In this document: in pieces, positions 55,786 through 63,831 of the stretch
How the letters are laid out: each line of letters begins with the position of its first letter
Numbering within the stretch: the stretch's first letter is position 1
DNA from: CAWARU01 sp963784575
GTDB taxonomy: Bacteria > Pseudomonadota > Gammaproteobacteria > UBA6186 > Azoamicaceae
Assembly (NCBI GenBank): GCA_963784575.1
Contig: CAWARU010000001.1
Coordinates: forward strand, 3,534,001-3,598,000
Direction: 5' to 3'
Length of the DNA stretch: 64,000 bases
Translations under genes and position numbers: made by a program
Notes under the pieces: generated by a model
Told to the model about the DNA's origin: nothing
Database searches by the model: none
What the model saw: only the letters and a program-made list of their open reading frames with translations

Positions 55786-55874
55786 GTATGGGTATCCCAA
55801 TCTCCAAACAGAGGCAGGGGAGTTTGAAAACGCCTTAAGTCTTAAGAAATCTTAAAGTCTTAAGCCAAGTCGCT

Positions 55875-56432
55875 TTAAACTGTTTCTAACCAATGAGTCA
55901 AATATTGACTTTGCTGTTCAGTCACTTTGGGGTCTTTGAAGGTCAAAGTTAATAAATTTGTCCCTTGCAGACCTGAAAGGAAGGAAAGCGCTAAGTTATA
56001 GGATCTTTCCCCTTTGCCCAAATCCTTAAACTGAGTTTCACACCACTTGAGGACATCTTTAAGCAATTCAGAAGCAGCGCTGGAAATTTCACCAGTTTGC
56101 TTGCAGAGTTCCTGACAAAGACTTCCAAGCCAATCACCGAAGGTGGCAGTTTGGGAGCTTAATGTGGAGTTATAATCAATGAAGGATTTTAAACGGCCTT
56201 TACTATTTAATGCACCCCATTCAGCAAATTGTGCCTGAATCATTTCTCGACGTCGTGCAATAACAGCCAAGACGATAGACTCTTTGGATTTGAAATAGTA
56301 GTACACGTTGCCTAATGGAACATCTGCTAAGGAAGCGATGTTTGCCAAAGTGGTGACGTTAACTCCTTGTTCATAAAAGAGTTTATCAGCAGCTTCAACC
56401 AATCTTGCACGTTTGTCAGTTCTTTTGTTCAT
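55875..56432 (-). CDS. TetR/AcrR-family transcriptional regulator
   Basis: A 185-residue one-component regulator. The N-terminal helix-turn-helix is typical (RLVEAADKLFYEQGVNVTTL, then ASLADVPLGNVYYYFKSKES). The C-terminal ligand-binding half is helical and resembles the branch with TetR_C domains of the YcdC/AcrR-like group (SFLSGLQGTNLLTLTFKDP). GAGGA precedes the ATG. It is not adjacent to an efflux operon; the nearest genes are nrdA and, across a 620-base gap, greA. It may regulate itself or distant genes. The effector ligand cannot be predicted. Confidence 0.9.
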   Translation of the reverse strand: MNKRTDKRARLVEAADKLFYEQGVNVTTLANIASLADVPLGNVYYYFKSKESIVLAVIARRREMIQAQFAEWGALNSKGRLKSFIDYNSTLSSQTATFGDWLGSLCQELCKQTGEISSAASELLKDVLKWCETQFKDLGKGERSYNLALSFLSGLQGTNLLTLTFKDPKVTEQQSQYLTHWLETV

Positions 56433-57055
56433 AAATATCAGTCCTCTTTATTGTATCCTCTCAATTTCATTAATAGATTCAAGGAAATTAATTTCCGTGA
56501 AACTACAATTAGTTAAATAAATAACGAATTAACCTAGCCATTATACGGAGTTACCTTACTTGTACAATAGCTAATTGAAGGAATATTCTCTGACTTAAGA
56601 TAAAAGGTATAATTTTATGGATAAAAGGTTGTAATTAGTGTATGAACATGAATTTAAATGCAATTATATGCAACAAAATTACTGTTTAAAATGACAATAG
56701 AATTAGGTGTGTGATTGCTTAGGTTATACAAAATCCCTTGGGTTGTGCTCAAAATATTCATATATTAAAGATATGTAACTTCGGCTAGCTTGAAAAAGAG
56801 AATTATGGTATTATTTACATCTGTAAGTACGCTTTTTTAAGCTTTGTTATTTTCAATGAAACCGTATCTTATCTTTAAAATATAATTTTTGTATAAGATA
56901 CAAGGTACTAGGGTCTAAGGGTCCTTAATTCTTTTTAATATTTTCCTAAATAAAGTTAAGAAATTTATTTTTGGATGTATTTGTATTTGATGTATTTGTA
57001 TTTAAAGTTGTTAATTTACATTTGAAGATGTTTTGTTTTATGAGTGAAATGAAAT
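56433..57055. other. AT-rich intergenic region between tetR and greA
   Basis: 623 very AT-rich bases with no credible gene. It holds the divergent promoters of the TetR gene and greA and, close to greA, a perfect 15-bp tandem duplication. No tRNA or strong terminator is seen. Confidence 0.5.
56974..57003. repeat. 15-bp perfect tandem duplication upstream of greA
   Basis: Two adjacent identical copies of GATGTATTTGTATTT, 53 bases before the greA start. Confidence 0.8.
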
Positions 57056-57550
57056 ATGCAAGGTATGACTGAAATGAAAAAAGTGCCTATGACAGAAGCA
57101 GGGGCAAAAAAACTGCGTGAAGAATTACAGTACTTAAAAACAGTAGAAAGGCCCAGAATCATCAATGCGATAGCAGAAGCTCGTGCGCATGGCGATCTAC
57201 GAGAAAATGCAGAGTATCATGCTGCTAAAGAACAGCAAGGTTTTACTGAAGGACGAATTCGTGAAATTGAGCACAAATTAGCACATTCTCAAGTGATCGA
57301 TCTAAGCCATATACCAAATGAAGGAAAAGTGGTATTTGGTGCAAAAGTCACCTTAGTGAATCTCGACACCGATCAAACTGTCAGCTATCAAATCGTAGGT
57401 GAAGACGAGGCAGATCTCAAAACAGGTAAAATTTCCATTGCCTCACCTATCGCTCGCGCAATTATTGGAAAAATGGAAGGTGACTCTGTGGATGTTCAGG
57501 CTCCTAATGGTGCAATTTCCTATGAGATTTCCAAAGTAGAGTATTTGTAG
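57056..57550 (+). CDS. greA: Transcription elongation factor GreA
   Basis: A 164-residue GreA, which rescues backtracked RNA polymerase by stimulating transcript cleavage. The N-terminal coiled-coil hairpin has MTEAGAKKLREELQYLKTVE and the conserved acidic tip HGDLRENAEYHAAKEQQG. The C-terminal FKBP-like domain contains GKISIASPIARAIIGKMEGD. The annotated ATG gives six extra residues (MQGMTE) before the usual start; the ATG at 57074 (MKKVPMTEAG) is an equally good choice. No clear Shine-Dalgarno is present. It precedes rlmE and ftsH, a normal gammaproteobacterial arrangement. Confidence 0.96.
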   Translation: MQGMTEMKKVPMTEAGAKKLREELQYLKTVERPRIINAIAEARAHGDLRENAEYHAAKEQQGFTEGRIREIEHKLAHSQVIDLSHIPNEGKVVFGAKVTLVNLDTDQTVSYQIVGEDEADLKTGKISIASPIARAIIGKMEGDSVDVQAPNGAISYEISKVEYL

Positions 57551-57601
57551 AGCATATTATGTGTAGAGCATATATAGAGTATATCTAAAGCAAAATTTAT
57601 C

Positions 57602-58225
57602 ATGGCAAAAACCAAAAGTAGTCGTCGGTGGCTAGACAGACAACATTCAGATCCCTATACCCAGCTGGCAAAGAAGCAGGGTTATCGAAGTCGTGCTGTC
57701 TTTAAATTATTGGATATCCAAAAAAAGGATCACTTAATCAAAAAAGGAATGACTATCATTGATCTGGGTGCAGCGCCCGGAGGTTTTAGTCAGATTGCGG
57801 CAGATTTGGTAGGTCAGCAAGGAAAAGTCATCGCCTTAGATATCCTGCCTATGGATCCCATCAAAGATGTCGATATAATAATTGGAGACTTTCAGGAAGA
57901 AGCTGTATTAAATCAATTGATTACTAAATTGGACGGCAGATCGTGTGACTTGATCATGTCAGATATGGCTCCAAATATCAGTGGCATATCAGCAATAGAT
58001 CAGCCCCGTTCGATTTATTTAGCAGAACTTGCGCTTGATTTAGCACAGTCAGTATTAAAAAAGGGCGGTGGATTACTCGTCAAATTATTCCAAGGTGAGG
58101 GATTTGACGAATATTCAACTATACTTAAAAGACATTTTAATAATGTGTCTATTCGAAAACCCGGGGCCTCTCGCCCAGAGTCCCGAGAATTGTACTTGGT
58201 CGCTAAAGACTTTTGCAGGAATTGA
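57602..58225 (+). CDS. rlmE: 23S rRNA (uridine-2'-O)-methyltransferase RlmE
   Basis: A 207-residue SAM-dependent methyltransferase (FtsJ/RrmJ) that methylates U2552 of 23S rRNA late in 50S assembly. N-terminal SSRRWLDRQHSDPYTQLAKK, catalytic-Lys and SAM motifs SRAVFKLLDI and IDLGAAPGGFSQIAADLV, DLIMSDMAPNISGI with the catalytic Asp, and GGLLVKLFQGEGFDEY are all present. The end (FCRN, then TGA) lies in the first copy of a 14-bp tandem duplication whose second copy carries the ftsH start. Confidence 0.95.
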   Translation: MAKTKSSRRWLDRQHSDPYTQLAKKQGYRSRAVFKLLDIQKKDHLIKKGMTIIDLGAAPGGFSQIAADLVGQQGKVIALDILPMDPIKDVDIIIGDFQEEAVLNQLITKLDGRSCDLIMSDMAPNISGISAIDQPRSIYLAELALDLAQSVLKKGGGLLVKLFQGEGFDEYSTILKRHFNNVSIRKPGASRPESRELYLVAKDFCRN

Positions 58226-58242
58226 ATTGCAGGAATTGAATG
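58215..58242. repeat. 14-bp tandem duplication joining rlmE stop and ftsH start
   Basis: GCAGGAATTGAATT and GCAGGAATTGAATG are adjacent. The first carries the rlmE TGA stop and the second the AGGA ribosome site and ATG of ftsH. Confidence 0.85.
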
Positions 58243-60166
58243 AACGATATGCTTAAAAATTTAATTTTATGGTTAGTCATTGCGGTTATTTTAATGGCCG
58301 TGTTTAATAATTTTGGCCCCCCGCCTAAACAGGTGGAAAAGCTTGCTTATTCTCAATTCTTGGAAAAAGTACGCTCCGGGGATGTAAAACAGGTAACAGT
58401 CGAAGATAGGAATATCAGCGGTACTACGCAAAATGATAAATCCTTTGTGACGTATCTTCCTACATTACCTGAAAACGTCGTTAACAATCTCGTTGAAAAT
58501 GGCGTCAAAGTTCGTGGTAAGCCCCCAGAACAACCCAGCTTATTAATGAATATCTTTGTCAGCTGGTTCCCCATCATATTATTTATTGGTGTCTGGATCT
58601 TCTTCATGCGACAAATGCAGGGCGGTGGCAGTGGCCGCGGTGCCATGTCTTTTGGACGCAGCAGGGCGCGTTTGCTCGGTGAAGATCAAGTCAAAGTGAC
58701 TTTTGCCGATGTGGCAGGCGTTGATGAAGCCAAAGAAGAAGTTCAGGAATTAGTCGAATTCCTGCGTGATCCCGCCAAATTCCAAAGCCTCGGCGGCCGT
58801 ATTCCAAGAGGGGTACTCATGATCGGTCCGCCGGGTACTGGTAAAACACTGTTAGCCAAAGCCATTGCCGGCGAAGCAAAAGTACCTTTCTTTACGATTT
58901 CTGGCTCAGACTTTGTCGAAATGTTTGTGGGTGTTGGTGCATCCCGGGTTCGAGACATGTTTGAACAAGCCAAAAAACACGCACCCTGTATCATATTCAT
59001 CGATGAAATTGATGCTGTAGGACGGCATCGCGGCGCAGGTCTTAGGCGGCGGTCACGATGAACGGGAACAAACCTTAAATCAGTTGTTGGTAGAGATGGA
59101 TGGCTTTGAAGGCAATGAAGGCGTCATTGTCATCGCTGCAACCAACCGCCCAGATGTTCTCGATCCTGCATTGCTCCGACCTGGCCGTTTCGATCGCCAA
59201 GTTGCTGTGAGTTTGCCAGACATCCGCGGCCGCGAGCAAATCTTAAAAGTTCATATGCGTAAAGTGCCAGTGTCAGACAATGTGGATGCCCGAGTGATTG
59301 CACGCGGTACCCCAGGATTTTCTGGTGCTGATTTGGCTAATTTGGTGAATGAAGCGGCACTTTTTGCGGCCAGAGCCAACAAACGTTTAGTGGATATGAT
59401 TGAATTTGAAAGAGCCAAAGATAAATTGCTGATGGGTGTGGAACGTAAATCCATGGTGATGAATGAAAGTGAACGTAAGCTCACTGCTTATCATGAAGCC
59501 GGACACGCCATTGTTGGTTTATCCATGCCAGAACATGATCCCGTTTATAAGGTCAGCATCATCCCGCGTGGTAGAGCCTTGGCGTCACGGTTTTCTTACC
59601 AGAAGACGATCGCTACAGCTACAGTAAATTACGTTTAGAAAGCAAGATTGCAGGTCTTTTTGGCGGACGCCTTGCTGAAGAACTCATTTTTGGAAAAGAA
59701 AGTGTGACAACGGGTGCTTCAAATGACATCAAGGTCGCCACCGATATTGCACGCAACATGGTCACACGTTGGGGACTTATCAGAGCGCTTAGGGCCATTG
59801 ACTTATGGTGAGGAGGAAGGTGAAGTTTTCCTAGGTCATTCTATGTCAAAGCGTAAAGATGTATCCGACGAAACAGCACATGTCATTGATGAAGAAATTC
59901 GAAATATTGTGGATCGCAGTTATGTTATTGCGAAGAAGATTCTCGAAGAAAAAATGGATAGACTGCATATCATGGCAGAAGCATTGCTTAAGTTTGAAAC
60001 CATTACGACAGAACAAATCAAGGATATCATGGAAGGCAAAACGCCCCGTGAACCCAGTGATTGGTCCGATAACAGTAATGCGGAAAAGAAAAAGAATGCG
60101 GATGAATCGGTGGTGCATCGTAACAGAGATCCCGTGGGGGATCCGGGTCTAGAACCTAGAAACTAG
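58240..60166 (+). pseudogene. ftsH: ATP-dependent zinc metalloprotease FtsH, three frame breaks
   Basis: Membrane AAA+ protease, normally essential in gammaproteobacteria. Domains in order: two membrane helices (NLILWLVIAVILMAVFNNF; WFPIILFIGVWIFF), Walker A MIGPPGTGKTLLAKAI, Walker B IIFIDEIDAVGRHRG, SRH region AATNRPDVLDPALLRPGRFD, and zinc motif AYHEAGHAIVG. The C-terminal protease part includes EELIFGKES and WGLSERLGPLTYGEEEGEVF. The frame shifts three times: an extra base at about 59044 (GLGGGHDE becomes GLRRRS), a missing G at 59581 (RALGVTVFLPEDD lost), and an extra base at 59771-59780. Each repair restores conserved sequence exactly. Consensus error is the best explanation. Confidence 0.93.
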
Positions 60167-60177
60167 AACCTAGAAAA
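60150..60177. repeat. 14-bp tandem duplication at the ftsH stop
   Basis: TAGAACCTAGAAAC and TAGAACCTAGAAAA are adjacent; the TAG that starts the second copy is the ftsH stop codon. Confidence 0.8.
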
Positions 60178-60259
60178 TAGAGACATATTTATCTAATTTG
60201 TATTCTAATTTGCTAGCGCTCTAAAAACTACAACAGGATATATAGGACAAGCAAGTTTC

Positions 60260-61726
60260 ATGAAGAAATATTTTGGAACGGATGGCATACGCGGCCGAGT
60301 AGGTAAACCCCCAATTTCAGCAGATTGGATTTTAAAATTGGGTTGGGCAGTAGGTTCAGTGCTCACGGATAGCCAAAAAGATTCTAAAGAATCTAAAGAT
60401 TTTAAAGACTCTAAGGATTCTAAAGATTGTAAAGATTCTCAGAGTTCAAATCAGAGTTCAAAACCGCCGCGACCCAAAGTCCTGATCGGAAAAGACACGC
60501 GAGTTTCAGGTTATCTCTTTGAATCTGCATTGGAAGCAGGTCTTTCTTCTGCGGGTGTCGACACATTACTCCTCGGACCCATGCCAACCCCTGCCATCGC
60601 CTATTTGACCCGAGCACTGCGTGCTTCTGCCGGAATCGTTATCAGCGCTTCTCATAATACTTACGATGACAACGGCATTAAATTCTTTTCTTCCGCTGGC
60701 ACCAAGCTTCCAGATGAAACGGAACTCGCCATCGAATCTTATTTGGAAAAACCGATGGTCATGGTCGATTCTCGATCTCTCGGCAAAGCACAACGTGTGT
60801 CTGATGCAGAAGGCCGCTATATCGAATTTTGTAAAAATACTTTTCCGAGCACTCTCGATCTTCGTAATCTCAAGATAGTTGTAGATTGCGCTCATGGTGC
60901 TACCTATCGTGTTGCGCCCAAAGTATTTCGAGAACTTGGCGCCGAAGTCATTGAAATGGGCGTTTCACCCGACGGCTACAACATCAATGAAGGCTGTGGC
61001 TCCACACAACCCGCAGCACTTGCAAAACGCGTACTGCAAGAACGTGCTGATGTTGGTATTGCATTGGATGGTGATGGCGATCGCCTCATCATGATCGACA
61101 ATCACGGCGATATTTTAGATGGCGATGAACTCCTATTCATCATTGGCAAATGGTATTCCGAAACCAATCGATTGGTAGGCGGCATTGTTGGCACCGTAAT
61201 GAGTAATTTCGGTCTAGAATCTGCCTTTAAAAACCTTGGTATTCAATTTTCCCGAGTCAAAGTCGGCGATCGCTACATTTTAGAAGAATTAAAGCGAAAT
61301 GACTGGAATCTCGGCGGCGAATCTTCTGGCCACATTATCTGTCTTGATGCCAACACAACAGGCGACGGTATAGTTTCCGCGCTTCGTGTGCTCGCAGTGC
61401 TGCTCTGTTCTGATAAATCACTCGCTGAATTAAAGCAGGGTATGCAGAAATATCCCCAAACCTTGATCAACGTTCCGCTTTCATCCAACGCTTCACAAAG
61501 TAACAATAGCATCGGCATTGGAAACATCGGAAACAACATCGTAGAACATCCCGCAGTAAAAAAAGCGATCCAAACCGCTGAATCACGCCTAAATGGATCT
61601 GGCAGAGTCTTGCTGCGTCCCTCCGGCACCGAACCTTTGTTGCGCGTCATGGTAGAAGGAAGAGATGAAACTATGGTGCAGACAATTGCGCAGGAACTCG
61701 CCCAGGCTGTCAGAACTTCTTTATAA
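60260..61726 (+). CDS. glmM: Phosphoglucosamine mutase
   Basis: A 488-residue enzyme that converts glucosamine 6-phosphate to the 1-phosphate for UDP-GlcNAc, needed for peptidoglycan and lipopolysaccharide. Motifs: KYFGTDGIRGRVG at the N-terminus, active-site serine loop GIVISASHNTYDDNGIKFFS, metal loop ALDGDGDRLIMID, sugar loop GGESSGHI, and phosphate loop RPSGTEPLLRVMVEG. It is about 40 residues longer than usual. The main cause is a low-complexity insertion after residue 36 (DSQKDSKESKDFKDSKDSKD) built from near-repeats of AAAGATTCT; a second Ser/Asn/Gly tract (SQSNNSIGIGNIGNN) lies near residue 420. AGGA precedes the ATG. folP, often between ftsH and glmM, is absent here. Confidence 0.95.
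   Translation: MKKYFGTDGIRGRVGKPPISADWILKLGWAVGSVLTDSQKDSKESKDFKDSKDSKDCKDSQSSNQSSKPPRPKVLIGKDTRVSGYLFESALEAGLSSAGVDTLLLGPMPTPAIAYLTRALRASAGIVISASHNTYDDNGIKFFSSAGTKLPDETELAIESYLEKPMVMVDSRSLGKAQRVSDAEGRYIEFCKNTFPSTLDLRNLKIVVDCAHGATYRVAPKVFRELGAEVIEMGVSPDGYNINEGCGSTQPAALAKRVLQERADVGIALDGDGDRLIMIDNHGDILDGDELLFIIGKWYSETNRLVGGIVGTVMSNFGLESAFKNLGIQFSRVKVGDRYILEELKRNDWNLGGESSGHIICLDANTTGDGIVSALRVLAVLLCSDKSLAELKQGMQKYPQTLINVPLSSNASQSNNSIGIGNIGNNIVEHPAVKKAIQTAESRLNGSGRVLLRPSGTEPLLRVMVEGRDETMVQTIAQELAQAVRTSL
60368..60468. repeat. In-frame 9-bp-type repeat tract inside glmM
   Basis: Near-copies of AAAGATTCT encode a Lys-Asp-Ser run of about 33 residues that is not part of the phosphoglucosamine mutase fold. 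Confidence 0.8.
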
Positions 61727-61739
61727 GAATCTCCCCATT

Positions 61740-62399
61740 TTATTTAATCTTAAAATCATCATGTAAATTACCCCAATGAATGATGAGATTTTTCTTGTGC
61801 TTTTCATTCATGGGAAGAGATTTTAATTTATTACGCCATAAGCTTCTTGCTTTAGTTAGTGTATCCTCTAGATGCGGTTTAATGGCGCGCCATGGAACTC
61901 CTATCTTGTCAGCCCAAGCTTGAAAATGAGCAAATGAAACTTCATACCAATCTTTGGTTTTTCCCAAATTAAGAGCGTACTGCTTTTCATCTTTTATATA
62001 GACGTTAGTTGTTAAAATATCGTAAGCTGGTGAAAGTCTAGGGTTTATTTTATCCGCATATATCAAACTCCAGTTTTTTAGGTGTGCATCATCGTTGGCA
62101 AGTAGAATGTTAACAAGCAATCTCCTTGCAAATTGTTGAATATCTGCTAACCCATCATTGGAATATTCGTAGATAACTTTGCCGATTTGCTCATAGCTCG
62201 CAGAGTTGTATTTTTCCTGCGGATATTTTACGAGTATTTGTGCAAAATCTTCCATATGAACTCTAGTATTATTATCTCGATCAAACCGTTTAATCGCAAA
62301 TGCTAGGTTTTCATCTGGTAGTTTTATATCTGGAAGATTATCCAATTTATTCAATTCGACCAATTTTATTTCTGGGATATCGATACCAACTAGTGGAAA
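61740..62399 (-). pseudogene. HipA-family kinase, C-terminal fragment only
   Basis: A C-terminal HipA fragment; HipA toxins are Ser/Thr kinases of toxin-antitoxin modules. The open frame begins GIDIPEIKLVELNKLDNLPD at the edge of a palindromic element; the codon before it is a stop in the first bases of that element. The HipA C-domain signature is present: AFAIKRFDRDNN, NILLANDDAHLKNWSLIY with the catalytic Asp and metal Asn, and LSPAYDILTTNVY with the metal Asp. The first 200 or so residues, including the N-terminal domain and ATP loop, are missing, and no HipB antitoxin gene is adjacent. A TTG at 62363 could start a 207-residue product, but the fragment is probably inactive. Confidence 0.75.
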
Positions 62400-62400
62400 T

Positions 62401-62474
62401 TAAGGGCCAGGGCTAAGCAAGCGGCAAACGTATGCTAAACACAACCTTGTCACTTGCTTGGCCCTGACCCCTGA
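62401..62474. repeat. Imperfect palindromic GGGGTCA-type element truncating hipA
   Basis: Arms TTAAGGGCCAGGGCTAAGCA and the complement of TCAGGGGTCAGGGCCAAGCA pair over about 24 bases with five differences, all transitions, around a 25-base loop. The outer end TCAGGGGTCA resembles the element at 4177-4264. The hipA reading frame ends exactly at its left edge. Confidence 0.65.
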
Positions 62475-62673
62475 TCTTTCTGTTGATATCTTTCGGTATT
62501 TCGACCGGATCCAAAGATTTGGGGATTGGCCTGTTCTAAATGTCAAATTTCTGATTTAATCATCAGTTTAATCACCAGATTGACTCATCATTTTTTAATG
62601 TGATATAATACTAACTTATATTAATGCTTATGCACATTTATTAACAGCAATATTAATAGGTAGAGTAATTGAT
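62475..62673. other. Intergenic region upstream of the 340-residue gene
   Basis: About 200 AT-rich bases beyond the palindromic element. No trace of the missing hipA N-terminus is recognisable, and no other gene is seen. It presumably carries the promoter of the next gene, whose ATG has only a weak GTAGAG ribosome site. Confidence 0.4.
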
Positions 62674-63696
62674 ATGGCAACCACAACTCCTTTTCTGAAA
62701 CAACCGACAGTCCTAATGAAATTGCAGGATCAATTTTTAGATGCACAATCATGGGTTAAAAAAGCAGCTGTCTGTAAATCTGTGTATCATCTCTATAAAG
62801 AGGCCTATGGTGAGGACGCATTGAAAGCAGCGCCTCTAATGGACCTTGTCTTGAATATTACTGCAGAGAACAAGAAAAAAATCCTAGAAATCATAGCAAA
62901 AAATCCAGAGCTCATTTTGGTCAGCACCAAAGGCGATGTTAAATATCCCAGCTCTAAACAAAAGAAAATTGCGGTCAGAATTGGAATCAGCAATCTAAGT
63001 TCCCTAGAAGCCGCCGCACTTTCAGGTGACTTTCATTTAGTAAATATTTTTAGAGATGCTCTTCCTGATAATCTAAAACGCCAAGCGGGATTACAAGTAG
63101 ACACAATTCTGTCTAACTCTAATTTTCTATCTGCCTTTAAAGCAGTTCTTGACGCATATCAGAAATTTCTCAAAGAAGTCGATATACAAAACAAAGCAAA
63201 GGAGCCAGATTGGAAAACTGTCTATGAGCTTTGGGAACATCTGGGCGACGCGCAGAAAAAACTTTCCACGTTTGGGCTGCAAGTATTCTGTAATCCTGTA
63301 CCACATGATCCCCTTCCCGACTTCACGCTAGAACCTGTTCGGGCGTGTCGCTTCGAAGTTTATGATAATGGGTGGAAAGATGTAGATGGTGATTTAGATT
63401 CGTTTGGACTTGGAACTAATTTTGCGTTATATAAGGCCGCGCGGCGCGCGGGGTGGGCGCCGCTTGTGGGTTCATGTGCGCGAGGTGGGCGTGCGGCGGC
63501 TGCCGCGGCTGTTGATTTTGAGGCTATTAACCTCCTATGTAAAGTGATCCCCGAACAATTAGGCAAAACTAGGACTCTGTTATTACAGTATCCGAAAGCT
63601 TCCGATAAGAAATCAGATCATGAGCACAGTGTGGCTTCTGCTGAATCTCTTGACTCGGACAAGAATAAAGGGCCTGCTCGCGGCTCTTTATCTTAA
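62674..63696 (+). CDS. Hypothetical protein with a GC-rich, alanine/arginine-rich insert
   Basis: A 340-residue protein, not recognised. The N-terminal two thirds are helical (VLNITAENKKKILEIIAKNP; SSLEAAALSGDFHLVNIFRD) and the second segment resembles a degenerate ankyrin helix pair. Around residues 255-280 the codon use changes abruptly: AARRAGWAPLVGSCARGG is encoded by DNA that is about four-fifths G+C in an AT-rich gene. The tail is Ser/Asp/Lys-rich. No signal peptide. It may be a further effector-like protein of the ankyrin set; the function is unknown. Confidence 0.7.
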   Translation: MATTTPFLKQPTVLMKLQDQFLDAQSWVKKAAVCKSVYHLYKEAYGEDALKAAPLMDLVLNITAENKKKILEIIAKNPELILVSTKGDVKYPSSKQKKIAVRIGISNLSSLEAAALSGDFHLVNIFRDALPDNLKRQAGLQVDTILSNSNFLSAFKAVLDAYQKFLKEVDIQNKAKEPDWKTVYELWEHLGDAQKKLSTFGLQVFCNPVPHDPLPDFTLEPVRACRFEVYDNGWKDVDGDLDSFGLGTNFALYKAARRAGWAPLVGSCARGGRAAAAAAVDFEAINLLCKVIPEQLGKTRTLLLQYPKASDKKSDHEHSVASAESLDSDKNKGPARGSLS

Positions 63697-63831
63697 CAGC
63701 TGCCCTATGTCAACTATATTTAATTTAGTTGAAGTAGTATGATTGCGAATAGCATCAGAAATTATTTCTCGTAATTTTGGTACGCAAAATAGGTTATAAT
63801 AATCAAAAGGATTTTCTGGTTATTTGCTCAC

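Larger units (their letters stand above)
55263..55874. other. Structured intergenic region upstream of nrdA
   Basis: 612 bases without a gene between divergent nrdA control DNA and the TetR 3' end. From left to right it holds the AT-rich nrdA promoter zone (55263-55440), an 18-bp inverted repeat (55485-55550), a dispersed GC-rich repeat (55563-55585), a 9-bp-stem hairpin CAAAACAGC/GCTGTTTTG (55611-55634), and the TetR terminator (55738-55785). No tRNA is visible. A clustered set of hairpins like this could encode a small RNA or be a composite of repeats. Confidence 0.55.

Noticed and set aside
59714..60166. Independent small gene in the ftsH 3' region
   Set aside because: From LSERLGPLTYGEEEGEVF onward it is the C-terminal end of FtsH; the residues before that are an out-of-frame shadow.
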